Assembly: GCA_014360015.1 (NCBI GenBank)
Contig: JACIYJ010000002.1
Span: forward strand, 124,001-188,000
DNA length: 64,000 nt
Reading direction: 5' to 3'
Source: Candidatus Aminicenantota bacterium
Lineage (GTDB): Bacteria; Acidobacteriota; Aminicenantia; Aminicenantales; Saccharicenantaceae
Below are positions 1 to 8,996 of this stretch, piece by piece. Below the pieces are notes generated by a model, which saw only the letters and a list, made by a program, of their open reading frames with translations, did no database searches and had not been told where the DNA came from. A program made the translations under genes and the position numbers. How positions within the stretch are numbered: the stretch's first letter is position 1; each line of letters starts with the position of its first letter.

Positions 1-639
1 AAGGCTTTTGAATTTACCGCTGAAAAAGTGCTGATTGCTGCCGGAAGAAGACCGAACGTTGAAGACCTGGTCTGGGACCAGAGCCTACTTCGGCTTCAAA
101 AAGGCAATTTTGTGGAAGTTGACCGCCACTGTCAGACTTCAATTCCTGGCGTTTATGCCATCGGCGATTTAATCGGCGGAAAGCTCTTAGCCCACAAGGC
201 TTATCACGACGGACTTGTGGCTGCGGAAAACGCCGCTGGCTTCAGTTCTAAAACTGATTACGCCGCTTTGCCAGCAGCCATTTTCACTGAGCCTGAGCTG
301 GCTTCGGTCGGTCTGTCTCAGGAAGAAGCTGAAGCTCAGGGCTTAAAGATAAAAGTGGGTGAGTTCCCGCTTCAGGCCAGCGGCCGGGCTTTGACTATGG
401 ACAGCACCGATGGTTTTGTCCGCATTATTGCTGATAAAAAGACCGATGAAGTGCTAGGGGCTCATCTCGTCGCTCCTCACGCCAGCGAACTGATTCCTGT
501 TCTAACTATGGCTGTGGGCCGCAGGCTGAAGCTCAAAGATCTGGATTCAATCATTTACATTCACCCGACCCTATCTGAAGCCATCGGCGAAGCCGCTCTT
601 AAAGCTGACAATAAAGCCCTCCATATTCTGAATACATGA
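1..639 (+). CDS. lpd: Dihydrolipoyl dehydrogenase, C-terminal part (5' cut by window)
   Basis: This is the C-terminal part of the FAD/NAD disulfide oxidoreductase that reoxidises dihydrolipoamide in 2-oxoacid dehydrogenase or glycine-cleavage complexes. The reading frame is open from base 1, so the FAD domain and redox-active CxxxxC lie upstream of the window. Visible are the end of the NAD domain with GRRPN, the FAD-contact motif around GVYAIGD, and the dimerisation domain ending in HPTLSE, whose His-Glu pair is the catalytic base of this family. Other pyridine nucleotide-disulfide reductases (mercuric or glutathione reductase) share the fold, but the HPTLSEA tail is typical of lipoamide dehydrogenases. 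The gene points toward the minus-strand radical SAM gene. Confidence 0.88.
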   Translation, partial: KAFEFTAEKVLIAAGRRPNVEDLVWDQSLLRLQKGNFVEVDRHCQTSIPGVYAIGDLIGGKLLAHKAYHDGLVAAENAAGFSSKTDYAALPAAIFTEPELASVGLSQEEAEAQGLKIKVGEFPLQASGRALTMDSTDGFVRIIADKKTDEVLGAHLVAPHASELIPVLTMAVGRRLKLKDLDSIIYIHPTLSEAIGEAALKADNKALHILNT

Positions 640-906
640 ACTAACCACGCTCCGGAGCGGACGTTCGTTGCTAATCGCGGCTGGCCGTGTTTAGGTCAAC
701 CCTCTGTTTCTGGGCGGCCGTTATTTTTGGCCTTCAGGCCCTTTTTTAGAGCAAAAGAGTGAAGCTTGCTGTAGTTTAAATACACTTCCTGCTGCTCTGA
801 GAGCTGTTATTGATAGGAGCTTGAGTTTTAAGCTCAAATCAGTTTTTGCTTTCTGGTTTTTTCTCTGAATCGCCAGCCCAAACCTGTCAAGCTAACAAGT
901 TATAGT
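640..906. other. Convergent intergenic region with a weak possible terminator
   Basis: This spacer separates two convergent genes. Around 729-747 there is a short GGCC-TTCA-GGCC hairpin followed by a run of six T, which could terminate transcription from the lpd side, but the stem is only 4-5 bp. Nothing else is recognisable. Confidence 0.3.
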
Positions 907-2373
907 TCAAACTAATTCTAAATTTTTACAGGCCCTTTCCTTCCACAAAGGTTCTGTCAGCTGGTGAATCTTCTCATCAAATTCAGCCATTTTTTGGTAA
1001 TATTCCGGGTCTTCCAGAGCTGCCCGGGCATTCTCGTCCTCAGGCTTTATGTCGGGTGTCAGAATTTTTTCCCTGAAATAACGGTGATTATCTCTTATAG
1101 AGCAGGGAGCGAAGAAGTTTCCCGGAGGAGTGCTCAGATAGCCATACTCCATCTGCCACTGCCTTCCTCTTTTGAAATAATCACTCATCAAAGCCTCAGC
1201 AATCGTTTTTCCGTTCTGATACAGCTCAAAGAGATTATCTTTGTAATAGGGAACGAAAACGCAGGGCATAATGTGGCCGTTCCAGTCGACGTAGAAATAG
1301 CCGTTGGGACGACCGTAGGCGATGCAACCCCGGCTGGCAAAGCCACTGTTCCAGAAATCGCCAATGAAATAACCACGTTTGAACAAAAGTTCTTCCCATT
1401 TAGTAAGCAATTTTAATCGTTCCTCAGGGGATAAAACTAAACCCATTGTATCTTTGGCCCGACCAATGGGCATCAAATGGAACATCCACATATAAGTGGC
1501 TCCGACTTCTTCAAACCAGTATTCATAAAATCTATCTTCAAGAATCACGTTTAAATTGTCTTTGGTGGCCGTCACCGAAACGCCAAAACCAACGCCGTAT
1601 TTTTTGAGCCCGTCGATGTTGGCCAGGATCTTATGGAATACTCCTTTTCCTCTTCTTCGGTCAGTTTCTTCTTCGTAACCTTCAATCGAGATGGCTGGGG
1701 TGATATTGCCAATCTCCACTAATTTTTTTGCCATGCGGTCATCGAGCAACAGACCATTGGTATAAACTAAGAAAAACATATCGTTAAATTCTTCAGCTAA
1801 GGAGATGAGATTTTTCTCGCCATCTGTCCATAAAAATGGCTCACCGCCGGAAATGACTATAAAGCTGGCGCCGCAAATGTCACGCATTTCTCTTACCAGT
1901 CGTTGGACGATCCAGTAGGGCAGAGAAGCTAAGGTCCGGGCATTGCTGGCCGCATAACAACCAGGGCAATTGAGATTGCATTTCTGGGTGGGCGAAATGG
2001 TGCAGAAGGCTGGTGGGTTGATCCCATATTTTTCCCTGTATTTTTGGGCTGCTTCCCGGCTGCGGCTGGACTCACCCCAGATGCCCCGGCCCAGAGTCTC
2101 GGCCACTTTCTTCAGATATTCTTTGGAAATGATACCTCTATCAAGATTCTTGAGGCCCTGGTTCATCAAATTAATGACGTATTGAGCTTCCACTGCTGCC
2201 AGATATTCAGATTTGGAGCCCTGGGTCATCTCATATTCTCTAAGGCTTTTTCTGGCTTTATCTGCAGCAATTTTCAGGGCCAGATTTCTCAGGCGACTTT
2301 TGGTGGCTAATAATTTTAAAGTGCCTATTGCCAGGTTGGTTCGCAATCTGGCTTTAATTAATCCTGTATTCAT
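907..2373 (-). CDS. Radical SAM protein with extended N-terminus and SPASM-like C-terminal cysteines
   Basis: A 488-residue radical SAM enzyme. Residues 132-139 carry the CxxxCxxC triad that binds the SAM-cleaving [4Fe-4S] cluster (CNLNCPGC), and ISGGEPF is the SAM-binding GGE motif. Later cysteines (near SRGCIAYGR, GHIMPCVF and FFAPCSI) suggest an auxiliary-cluster region like SPASM or twitch enzymes. About 120 residues precede the core, which is unusual for small heme- or peptide-modifying members. The start has an excellent AGGAGG ribosome site. It is the last gene of a minus-strand series TetR - phasin-like - ABC1 kinase - this gene, with gaps of 55-67 bp, so it is probably in the TetR regulon. 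The substrate cannot be told from sequence; membrane lipid or polymer metabolism is a guess from neighbours. Confidence 0.85.
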   Translation of the reverse strand: MNTGLIKARLRTNLAIGTLKLLATKSRLRNLALKIAADKARKSLREYEMTQGSKSEYLAAVEAQYVINLMNQGLKNLDRGIISKEYLKKVAETLGRGIWGESSRSREAAQKYREKYGINPPAFCTISPTQKCNLNCPGCYAASNARTLASLPYWIVQRLVREMRDICGASFIVISGGEPFLWTDGEKNLISLAEEFNDMFFLVYTNGLLLDDRMAKKLVEIGNITPAISIEGYEEETDRRRGKGVFHKILANIDGLKKYGVGFGVSVTATKDNLNVILEDRFYEYWFEEVGATYMWMFHLMPIGRAKDTMGLVLSPEERLKLLTKWEELLFKRGYFIGDFWNSGFASRGCIAYGRPNGYFYVDWNGHIMPCVFVPYYKDNLFELYQNGKTIAEALMSDYFKRGRQWQMEYGYLSTPPGNFFAPCSIRDNHRYFREKILTPDIKPEDENARAALEDPEYYQKMAEFDEKIHQLTEPLWKERACKNLELV

Positions 2374-2428
2374 GATGACCTCCTTTCTTATATGAAAAAA
2401 TCTTCATATATTTTCGTTATAGTTTAAC

Positions 2429-4114
2429 CTACTTCCATCTTCCCGAACGTAGAATAGACACAATCAAACCGAGGCCTATTATACTGGCCAGAAGGTAGCC
2501 AAAAATGCCTAAAGCAGAAATGCCAAATATTATTGGTCCAATTTTTTGTTGAAGAATCAGGGAAGAGCCGATAATCAGGGCAGCGATGATCAAACTGAAG
2601 GAAATCCGATTGCTGGCCCGATTGATCTCGCGAGTTAAGTTTTCTAATCCGTGGTGTTCAAAATTAAACTTTAACTGACCCTCTTTAAGTTTGCGCAATA
2701 AATCAGCCATATCCTGAGGCAAATGCTCAATGAGTTCTAAGCTATTGGCCAGGATATTCTCGCCCTTTTTAACCCAGGTCAGTGGAAAATAACGTTTCCA
2801 TAAAATACTTTTAACAAATGGCTTAAAGGTGGAGAGCAGATCAAAATCAGGATCAAGCTCGCGACCGATGGATTCCACCATGGACAAAGCCCTGATCATC
2901 AAGACTAAATTGGCTGGCACGGTAAGATTATGCCTGACCATAATGTCGAAAATATCCTGGGTGAGGTTGGACACCTTTATATTTTTCAGTGGCCGGCCTA
3001 AATAGCGCTCTATTAACTCACCTAAATCCTCACGAAGTCGATTGCGGTCAACCTCCTGGATGATTATGCCTAAATCTTCCAGACCCCGCAGAATCTGATC
3101 CAGGTCTTTGTCGGCCACTGCTCGTAGGACCTTGGCGATGGTGATGATGGACTTTTCCTCGAGATGCCCGGTCATACCGACATCCAGCATGATAATGGTC
3201 GCCGGTGGCTGGACGAAAAGGTTAGCCGGATGAGGGTCGGCCTGGAAAAAGCCATCTTCTAAGATTTGTTTTAAAATGGCTTTGGCTCCCAGATGGGCTA
3301 CCTTTTTTGGGTCAAAAACGTCCTGATATTTTTCCTGGGTTATCTCAGTAATTTTTATTCCATCCATAAATTCCATGGTCAGGACTTTATCGGTGGTCAG
3401 CTCCCAGTAAATCTTTGGCACTTTAATGTAATCAAACTCTCTAAGGTTAAGCCTGAATTTTTCGAAATTATGAGCTTCATTAGTAAAATCCAGTTCTTTC
3501 CTGATGGCCTTTTTAAATTCTTCAACTATTGACTTTGGTCGGGAAATCCAGCCATTGTGAAGGCGGTTTTCTACGATTCCTGCCAGGTCTTCCAGAATTT
3601 CCAGGTCCAGTTCAACTGTTTTCCGAATGTCCGGTCTTTGAATTTTTACCGCCACCGTCTCGCCACTGGGCAAAATTGCTTTATGAACCTGACTTAAGGA
3701 AGCTGAGGCCACGGGTTTCTCCTGGAATTCTTTAAACAACAGCGCAGGCGGCTTCTTTAACTCTTGCTCGATAATTTTTTGAGCCTGCCGGCTATCAAAA
3801 GGCGGGACTTCATCCTGAAGTTTTTCCAGCTCCCGGATAAAGTCCGCAGGTAGAAAATCAGGACGGGTGCTTAAAATCTGACCAAATTTAATAAAAGTTG
3901 GGCCCAATTCTTCAAAAGCCCGACGCAGTCTTTCGGGCGCCGATAATTCTTGATAGTCCTTCGGCCTCCGGTGTATCCTGACCAGGAGATTTATTTTTGA
4001 CCGGTCAAAGAGATAATCCAGACCAAATTTGACAAATACAGAAATAATCTGCCGGCTCCGTTTGACCTTGTTCAGATTCCTTCTCAGGTTGAACCTCGAA
4101 TTTAAGCCACTCAT
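2429..4114 (-). CDS. ABC1/UbiB-family atypical protein kinase-like membrane protein
   Basis: A 561-residue member of the ABC1/AarF/UbiB family. The N-terminal half has the family KxGQ-type stretch (FIKFGQILSTRPDFLP) and ASLSQVH. The kinase-like core has AVKIQRP as the nucleotide-binding lysine, QADPHPANLF as the catalytic-loop equivalent, and LDVGMTG as the metal-binding DxG. Two C-terminal hydrophobic segments around residues 500-555 should anchor it in the inner membrane. Relatives support ubiquinone and other isoprenoid-lipid pathways and have ATPase rather than proven protein-kinase activity. No ubi genes are nearby, and the phasin-like neighbour makes a lipid or polymer-related job possible. 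Probably co-transcribed with its neighbours. Confidence 0.88.
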   Translation of the reverse strand: MSGLNSRFNLRRNLNKVKRSRQIISVFVKFGLDYLFDRSKINLLVRIHRRPKDYQELSAPERLRRAFEELGPTFIKFGQILSTRPDFLPADFIRELEKLQDEVPPFDSRQAQKIIEQELKKPPALLFKEFQEKPVASASLSQVHKAILPSGETVAVKIQRPDIRKTVELDLEILEDLAGIVENRLHNGWISRPKSIVEEFKKAIRKELDFTNEAHNFEKFRLNLREFDYIKVPKIYWELTTDKVLTMEFMDGIKITEITQEKYQDVFDPKKVAHLGAKAILKQILEDGFFQADPHPANLFVQPPATIIMLDVGMTGHLEEKSIITIAKVLRAVADKDLDQILRGLEDLGIIIQEVDRNRLREDLGELIERYLGRPLKNIKVSNLTQDIFDIMVRHNLTVPANLVLMIRALSMVESIGRELDPDFDLLSTFKPFVKSILWKRYFPLTWVKKGENILANSLELIEHLPQDMADLLRKLKEGQLKFNFEHHGLENLTREINRASNRISFSLIIAALIIGSSLILQQKIGPIIFGISALGIFGYLLASIIGLGLIVSILRSGRWK

Positions 4115-4180
4115 CCCAGCTTCCGCCTTTCGATTTAAAACAGTTCTTGGATCAGCAAACGTTGCTTCTTCTTTGTTTTT

Positions 4181-4474
4181 TTATTTTTTCTGACCGGCCA
4201 TTTCCTCTACCCGGGCCTTCAGTTCTTCAAATTCCTTTCGGGTGGGGATGTTCAGTTTAGTCAGAACTGCTTCCACAGTTTTTTCCAATTTCTTTTCTAA
4301 TTCCGCCTTGCTTTTTTCTGCCTGCTCCAGCAAATCTTTAACAAATTTAGCTTCCTCAGTTTCGGCCAGCTCTCCTCGTTTGATTAAATCCTTGGCTATT
4401 TCTTCTGCTTTTTCTCGGGTAAGCGAAATTAATCCCAGACCAGCCAGAATGGTCTTTTTGATTATGTCTAACAC
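4181..4474 (-). CDS. Small phasin-like coiled-coil protein
   Basis: A 97-residue protein with a short hydrophobic N-terminus (roughly residues 3-18) followed by a long charged helix rich in Glu, Lys and Ala. This is the layout of phasin or polyhydroxyalkanoate granule-associated proteins (PhaF/PhaI type). It ends in a heptad-like segment around EFEELKARVEEM. Phasins coat polymer granules or bind lipid surfaces. No PHA synthase is visible in the window, so the granule role is unproven, and the family call rests on composition and layout. Position between a TetR regulator and an ABC1 protein suggests a regulated membrane- or lipid-associated function. Confidence 0.6.
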   Translation of the reverse strand: MLDIIKKTILAGLGLISLTREKAEEIAKDLIKRGELAETEEAKFVKDLLEQAEKSKAELEKKLEKTVEAVLTKLNIPTRKEFEELKARVEEMAGQKK

Positions 4475-4541
4475 GGCTTCCTCCTTTCTATTTCTCTAAT
4501 TGTTTAGCTAAATTCTTGATGACCGAATTTAGCTAACATTC

Positions 4542-5129
4542 TTAAAACAAAGCAGACATGATCAAATTGGCGATTTTTTCCGAGTCAATTTTACGGTTAA
4601 AAAAGGAGTACTCCAGTAGCAAGCCGTCCATCATACTGGTCAGCAGGGAAGCTAAGTTTCGGCTATCCACTTTTTTGATCAGTTTCTTGTGAGTCACGGC
4701 TTCCTCAATCACCGGCTGAATAAGATTGACAACCCGTTCTCGCAGGGCAGCAATGTGGTCAGTGATTTGAGAGTCTTGGGGAGAGAGCTTCAACATCAGG
4801 GCTTTTATCAGATTCTTTTCTTTAGCCCCAAAGTCTATGTAACTTTTTATTAATTGAAGTAATTTTCTCTCAACCGTGGTTTCCTTAAGGACTGAAGAAA
4901 TAGTCTGACTTAAATCAGCAAAGACTTCGTCGAGCACTTTTTTATAAATCTCGGCTTTGCCGGCAAAATGGTAATAAAGCGCGGCTTTGGTGATATTGAG
5001 CTTCCGGGCAATGTCATTCATGGAAGCACCCAGGTAGCTGTATTCGGAGAAGAATTGTCGGGCAATGGCTATAATGTGTTTTTTGGCGTCCTGGACAGCA
5101 CCCTGAGTTTGAGTGGTGATTCTTGGCAT
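4542..5129 (-). CDS. TetR/AcrR-family transcriptional regulator
   Basis: A 195-residue TetR-family repressor. The N-terminal helix-turn-helix is clear (MNDIARKLNITKAALYYHF), and the remainder is an all-helical ligand-binding and dimerisation domain. I choose ATG at 5129 because a GGGTGG ribosome site lies about 5 nt upstream; an in-frame GTG at 5138 is less well placed. A perfect palindrome sits about 30 bp upstream, next to a promoter reading toward this gene, so autorepression is likely. The regulator probably controls the three minus-strand genes that follow, and perhaps the divergent malic enzyme. The ligand is unknown; fatty-acyl compounds are plausible from the neighbours but not shown. 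Confidence 0.88.
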   Translation of the reverse strand: MPRITTQTQGAVQDAKKHIIAIARQFFSEYSYLGASMNDIARKLNITKAALYYHFAGKAEIYKKVLDEVFADLSQTISSVLKETTVERKLLQLIKSYIDFGAKEKNLIKALMLKLSPQDSQITDHIAALRERVVNLIQPVIEEAVTHKKLIKKVDSRNLASLLTSMMDGLLLEYSFFNRKIDSEKIANLIMSALF

Positions 5130-5161
5130 TGTGTCCACCCTTCGTCATTTTTCATTAACTT

Positions 5162-5179
5162 ACTTACCGTTCGGTAAGT
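5162..5179. promoter_or_regulatory. Palindromic TetR operator
   Basis: A perfect inverted repeat ACTTACCG-TT-CGGTAAGT. Its length, symmetry and position, just downstream of the -10 of the promoter reading into the TetR gene, fit a TetR-family operator. Binding there would block transcription of the regulator cluster. The malic enzyme promoter begins 50 bp away, so it may be affected less. Confidence 0.7.
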
Positions 5180-5187
5180 TTAATCAA

Positions 5188-5216
5188 AGTTTATCAAAGG
5201 GAAAGATGCCTGTCAA
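5188..5216 (-). promoter_or_regulatory. Promoter of the TetR - phasin - ABC1 - radical SAM cluster
   Basis: On the minus strand TTGACA (5211-5216) is followed after 17 nt by TAAACT (5188-5193), a sigma70-type promoter with a perfect -35 and a 4/6 -10. The start point would fall inside or next to the palindromic operator. Confidence 0.55.
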
Positions 5217-5228
5217 GAAAAATTATGT

Positions 5229-5257
5229 TTGACTAACTTTTCCTTTTATTCTATTAT
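5229..5257 (+). promoter_or_regulatory. Promoter of the malic enzyme gene
   Basis: TTGACT (5229-5234), a 17-nt spacer and TATTAT (5252-5257), each 5/6 to consensus. The 5' untranslated region would be only about 25 nt before the AGGAGGT ribosome site. Confidence 0.6.
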
Positions 5258-5287
5258 CAAGTCTCAAAATAACTTCAGGAGGTAATT

Positions 5288-6640
5288 ATGGAGAAAAAAG
5301 TAACGGTAGAAGAATTGTTGGCTAAAGCTGAACAGCCAACAAAAGATGCCCTTCGGCTTCATCCGTTTTATAAAGGAAAAGTCGGAATTACGCTGAAGTG
5401 CCGTGTCAGAGACTTCAATGATTTTGCCATCTGGTACACTCCAGGTGTGGCCGCGCCCTGCAAAGAAATCCAGAAAGATCCAGAAAAAGCTTATGAGATG
5501 ACCAACAAAGGTAATTTCGTGGCCGTTATTTCCGATGGTACCCGCGTCCTGGGCCTGGGTGATATTGGAGCAATGGCCGGCCTGCCGGTCATGGAAGGTA
5601 AAGCTCTGCTTTACAAATATCTTGGTGGTGTTGATGCTTTCCCACTCTGCATCAACGAAAAAGATCCAGACAAATTTATCTACATTGTTAAAGCTCTCCA
5701 GCCAACCTTTGGCGGGGTCAACCTGGAAGATATCGCCCATCCCAAATGCTTCCATATCCTCGACACCTTGAGAGCTGAATGTGAAATCCCGGTCTGGCAC
5801 GATGACCAGCAGGGAACGGCCTGTGTGACTGTGGCCGGCCTGATCAATGCCCTGAAGATCGTTAATAAGAAAATTGAGGAAGTTAAAGTGACTGTGGTTG
5901 GCTCCGGTGCTTCCGGGATTGCTATCGCTCGCCTGTTGATGAAGGCTGGTGTCAATCCAGAGAATATGCTGTCGGTTGACTCCAAAGGCATTCTTTCCAA
6001 AGACCGCGAAGACCGCGATATTCTTCAGACTAAATACAAGGAAAAATGGGATCTCTGTCTCAAGACCAACCCTAAGAACAAGAAAGGTGATGTAGCCGAA
6101 GCCATTAAAGGCGCTGATGTTCTCATCTGCGTTTCCACTCCGGGCCCTGGCACCATCAAGCCCGAGTGGATTAAGACAATGGCCAAAGACGCCATTGTCT
6201 TTGCTGAAGCCAACCCGATTCCGGAAATCTGGCCCTGGGAAGCTAAGGAGGCTGGTGCCAGAATCGTGGCTACCGGTCGTTCCGACTTCCCCAACCAGAT
6301 CAACAACTCCCTCGGCTTCCCTGGAATTTTCCGTGGCACCCTCGACGTCAGAGCCAAAACTATCACTGACGAAATGTGCATCGCCGCTGCCTATGAATTA
6401 GCCAAAGTGGCTGAAGACAAGGGTATCCACGAAGAATACATAATTCCCAATATGGACCAGTGGGAAGTATTCCCGAGAGAAGCTGTGGCCGTCGGACGCA
6501 AAGCTATCGAGCAGGGTGTGGCCCGCAAAGACATCCCGGCTGATGAACTCTATAAGATGGCTGAAACCACCATCCGCAAGGCCCGTGAAGAAATTCAGTT
6601 CCTGATGAAAGAAGGTTTCATTGTCGATCCGGATAAGTAA
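5288..6640 (+). CDS. NAD(P)-dependent malic enzyme (malate dehydrogenase, decarboxylating)
   Basis: A 450-residue malic enzyme of the short bacterial type that converts malate to pyruvate and CO2 with NAD(P). The N-terminal half has the malic signature ([13 protein letters not shown], then [13 protein letters not shown]) and the metal/substrate region HDDQQGTA. The C-terminal half is a Rossmann domain with [13 protein letters not shown]. There is no phosphotransacetylase extension, unlike MaeB-type 750-residue forms. The ATG follows a strong AGGAGGTAATT ribosome site. It is divergent from the TetR cluster and forms its own unit, closed by a terminator. Some family members act on oxaloacetate as well; cofactor preference cannot be read here. 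Confidence 0.93.
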   Translation: MEKKVTVEELLAKAEQPTKDALRLHPFYKGKVGITLKCRVRDFNDFAIWYTPGVAAPCKEIQKDPEKAYEMTNKGNFVAVISDGTRVLGLGDIGAMAGLPVMEGKALLYKYLGGVDAFPLCINEKDPDKFIYIVKALQPTFGGVNLEDIAHPKCFHILDTLRAECEIPVWHDDQQGTACVTVAGLINALKIVNKKIEEVKVTVVGSGASGIAIARLLMKAGVNPENMLSVDSKGILSKDREDRDILQTKYKEKWDLCLKTNPKNKKGDVAEAIKGADVLICVSTPGPGTIKPEWIKTMAKDAIVFAEANPIPEIWPWEAKEAGARIVATGRSDFPNQINNSLGFPGIFRGTLDVRAKTITDEMCIAAAYELAKVAEDKGIHEEYIIPNMDQWEVFPREAVAVGRKAIEQGVARKDIPADELYKMAETTIRKAREEIQFLMKEGFIVDPDK

Positions 6641-6664
6641 TAAAATTTTTTAAATCGTGTTACT

Positions 6665-6700
6665 AAAGCCCGGCCTGGTTTTCAGTCCGGGCTTTTTTAT
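6665..6700 (+). terminator. Rho-independent terminator after malic enzyme
   Basis: AAGCCCGG (6666-6673) pairs with CCGGGCTT (6687-6694) and the hairpin runs into a TTTTTT tract. It lies 25 bp after the stop codon. Confidence 0.85.
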
Positions 6701-7246
6701 TCTGTTGAATTTTTAATCAAGGCTTTGAGAGTTTGATAAAAATATAACAGAAAAAATTTTCTTGGAAGTGATTTTTTTTAGAAATAGTTCAAAAAAAGAG
6801 AAGAGAATGGCTGATGATGTGGCTGACTGAAATAAGTTCTGAGATAACTTCTTCGGCCGAGATCTTGCCAGTAAAGTTGGTCTTTATTTCAGGGTGAGAC
6901 CATAAGTTGATTAAAAATATTTTGCAAATATTTAAATATCAATAAGATAACAGCCAAAAAATCACCTTAAAAAGTTGACAAGCAGGTTTATTTGTGATAA
7001 TAATTCTATCAATCTTCACCGGAAGGGTGAAGGGAGTAAGAAGGTTAAACATGAGTGGAGATGGAGAAAATTCTCTGCCAGATTTTTTAAGCCCTCCATA
7101 GTTTTATCCGCACTAATAATAGCTATTCCCATATGTCTTATAAAAAAGAAAGGAGACGGGAATAGGCGAGAAGCCAGAAATCCAGAATTTAATGAGCAAT
7201 CAGGCCATTTAAAATAAAAAAATTCATCAGAAAGGAGGTAAGGAGA
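6701..7246. other. Long AT-rich intergenic region with a candidate promoter
   Basis: No convincing gene is present. A perfect TTGACA at 6975-6980 has GATAAT 15 nt downstream (6996-7001), a possible but short-spaced promoter for the lipoprotein cluster, leaving a leader of about 240 nt. An AAGGAGGTAAGGAG ribosome site precedes the ATG at 7247. Confidence 0.35.
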
Positions 7247-7843
7247 ATGAAAAATCTGATGAAACTTTCAGTCCTCGGCCTTTTAGTGGTTTTCCTGTTC
7301 ACCAGCTGCGCCAAGCAGCCGACCCAACAGATAGACGAAGCTAAGGCTGCTATCGACGCAGTGGTCAAAGCTGGCGGCGACATCTACGCCAAAGAAGAGC
7401 TCAAGAAGCTCAACGACGACCTGAACGCTGCTTTGGACGAAGTCAATGCTCAGTCCAAGAAGCTGTTCAAAAAGTACGGCAAAGCTAAAGAGATGCTGGC
7501 CAAAGTCAAAGCTGATGCTGAAGCTGTTCAAGCCCTGATCCCGGCCAGAAAAGAAGAAGCCAAGAAAAATGCCATCAATGCTCAGAACGAAGCCAAAGCT
7601 GCTTTCGACGAAGCTAAAGCTCTTCTGGACAAGGCTCCCAAGGGCAAAGGCACCAAAGCTGATATCGAAGCTATGAAAGCTGATCTGGCTGGCCTTGAAG
7701 CTCAACTGGCTGAAGTCCAGGCTGCTATCGACAAAGAAGATTACTTTGGCGCCAAAGACAAGGCTGTTTCCATTAAGGAAAAAGCCAACGCCATCTCCGA
7801 ACAGGTTAAAGCTGCTATCGAAAAAGTAAAAGGCAAGAAGTAA
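7247..7843 (+). CDS. Lipoprotein with long Ala/Lys/Glu-rich coiled coil
   Basis: A 198-residue secreted lipoprotein. The N-terminus is a type II signal peptide with lipobox FTSC, so Cys20 or nearby is lipidated. The rest is almost entirely helical, with repeated Glu-Ala-Lys-Ala patterns and hydrophobic heptads, like DUF4398-type or Lpp-like periplasmic spacers. It may link the outer membrane or peptidoglycan to partner proteins, which fits the two L,D-transpeptidases just downstream that could attach or remodel peptidoglycan. Codons are highly biased (GCT, AAA, GAA), suggesting strong expression. No catalytic motif is seen. Confidence 0.75.
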   Translation: MKNLMKLSVLGLLVVFLFTSCAKQPTQQIDEAKAAIDAVVKAGGDIYAKEELKKLNDDLNAALDEVNAQSKKLFKKYGKAKEMLAKVKADAEAVQALIPARKEEAKKNAINAQNEAKAAFDEAKALLDKAPKGKGTKADIEAMKADLAGLEAQLAEVQAAIDKEDYFGAKDKAVSIKEKANAISEQVKAAIEKVKGKK

Positions 7844-7880
7844 TTGCGTTTTTCCATTCCAGCAGGAGTCGAGTTGGTTA

Positions 7881-8996
7881 GTGAAGCTAAGAGCAGTTCA
7901 AGCAGCGCTCGTTCTGATTGTCCAGCTTAGCCTGATCATTTCAGCGCAGACTTGCACAACACCACCGGCTCCTTCAGAGGTGAGAGAAGCTCTGGCTCAA
8001 GAGCAGGACCTCTGGAGGGCCGGTGCTTCTTTTTTTGCCCCGGCTGAATATGAAAATTACAGAAAGATGCTGGCTGAAGCCAGGAGAGTCTATGAGAAGG
8101 AAGAACTGAAAGTCGGCTACTTCCGCGATTATGCCCGGGTCAAACAGGAGTTTAGCCGGGTTCTTCAGGAAGGTGAGCGTATCCAGAAGCTGATAGCCAG
8201 CAAAAAAGCCTCGCTTTCCGAAGAAATTCTGGCTGAGAAAAAAGTTTTATACTCAAGGTATGAGATGCTCGATGCTCTAAGTCTTGAGCTCAGCCAGAGA
8301 AATTTCTCGCGCCAGCACTTAGCCCAGGCTGATATCATGTTCAAAGAAGTTGACCGGTTGGTGGCTCAGACTAAATATGAGGAAGCTCGGGCCAAACTTA
8401 AAGCCATCTCCAGCTTGCTGAATCAAGCAGAAAGCATTCTCAAGAAGCAGCTGGAAAGATATATGAACCAAGGGCAGATTGCTTATTGGAGAAGACTGGC
8501 TGAACGGGCTATCGAGAAATCAAAAGCTACGGGTGAGACCGTCATCCTGGTCAGTAAACTGGAGAGAAAACTGACAGTCTATAAAGCTGGTATTCCGGTT
8601 AAAACTTATGAAGTCGGACTCGGCTTTAATGGTCTGAGCGATAAACTTCATGCCGGTGATGATGCCACACCTGAGGGCGAATACAGAGTCATAAAGAAAA
8701 TTGCGTCGAGCAAATTTGGCAAAGCCTTGTTGATAAATTATCCCAACGAAGAAGATATCAGAAAATTTAACGAAGCCAAAAAAAGAGGATATATTACACC
8801 TTCAACCAAAATTGGTGGTCTGATCGAAATCCATGGAGGTGGAAAAGACGGACTGACCAAGGGTTGCGTGGCTCTTGATGATAAGGAGATGGAAGAACTT
8901 TACAGGCAAATTCCAGTTGGTACCCAGGTGACTATTGTGGGGACGACTGACCCGAACAACAAGATTATTGCTATACTAAAGAGAGAGAACAAATGA
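7881..8996 (+). CDS. Secreted L,D-transpeptidase (YkuD) with helical N-terminal domain
   Basis: A 371-residue protein with an N-terminal signal sequence, a helical charged region (residues about 35-200), and a C-terminal YkuD domain. The catalytic motif is present as IHGGG followed by KGCVAL, giving the conserved His and nucleophile Cys. YkuD enzymes make 3-3 peptidoglycan cross-links or attach lipoproteins to peptidoglycan and are insensitive to most beta-lactams. The start is GTG at 7881, with GGAG about 12 nt upstream. A Cys after SAQT near residue 25 could be lipidated, but the lipobox is poor. The next transpeptidase overlaps its stop by 4 bp (ATGA), so the two are translationally coupled. 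Confidence 0.85.
   Translation: MKLRAVQAALVLIVQLSLIISAQTCTTPPAPSEVREALAQEQDLWRAGASFFAPAEYENYRKMLAEARRVYEKEELKVGYFRDYARVKQEFSRVLQEGERIQKLIASKKASLSEEILAEKKVLYSRYEMLDALSLELSQRNFSRQHLAQADIMFKEVDRLVAQTKYEEARAKLKAISSLLNQAESILKKQLERYMNQGQIAYWRRLAERAIEKSKATGETVILVSKLERKLTVYKAGIPVKTYEVGLGFNGLSDKLHAGDDATPEGEYRVIKKIASSKFGKALLINYPNEEDIRKFNEAKKRGYITPSTKIGGLIEIHGGGKDGLTKGCVALDDKEMEELYRQIPVGTQVTIVGTTDPNNKIIAILKRENK

Noticed and set aside
6975..7217. 80-codon ORF before the lipoprotein gene
   Set aside because: No ribosome site, no recognisable domain, and its start overlaps a candidate promoter. Likely chance.
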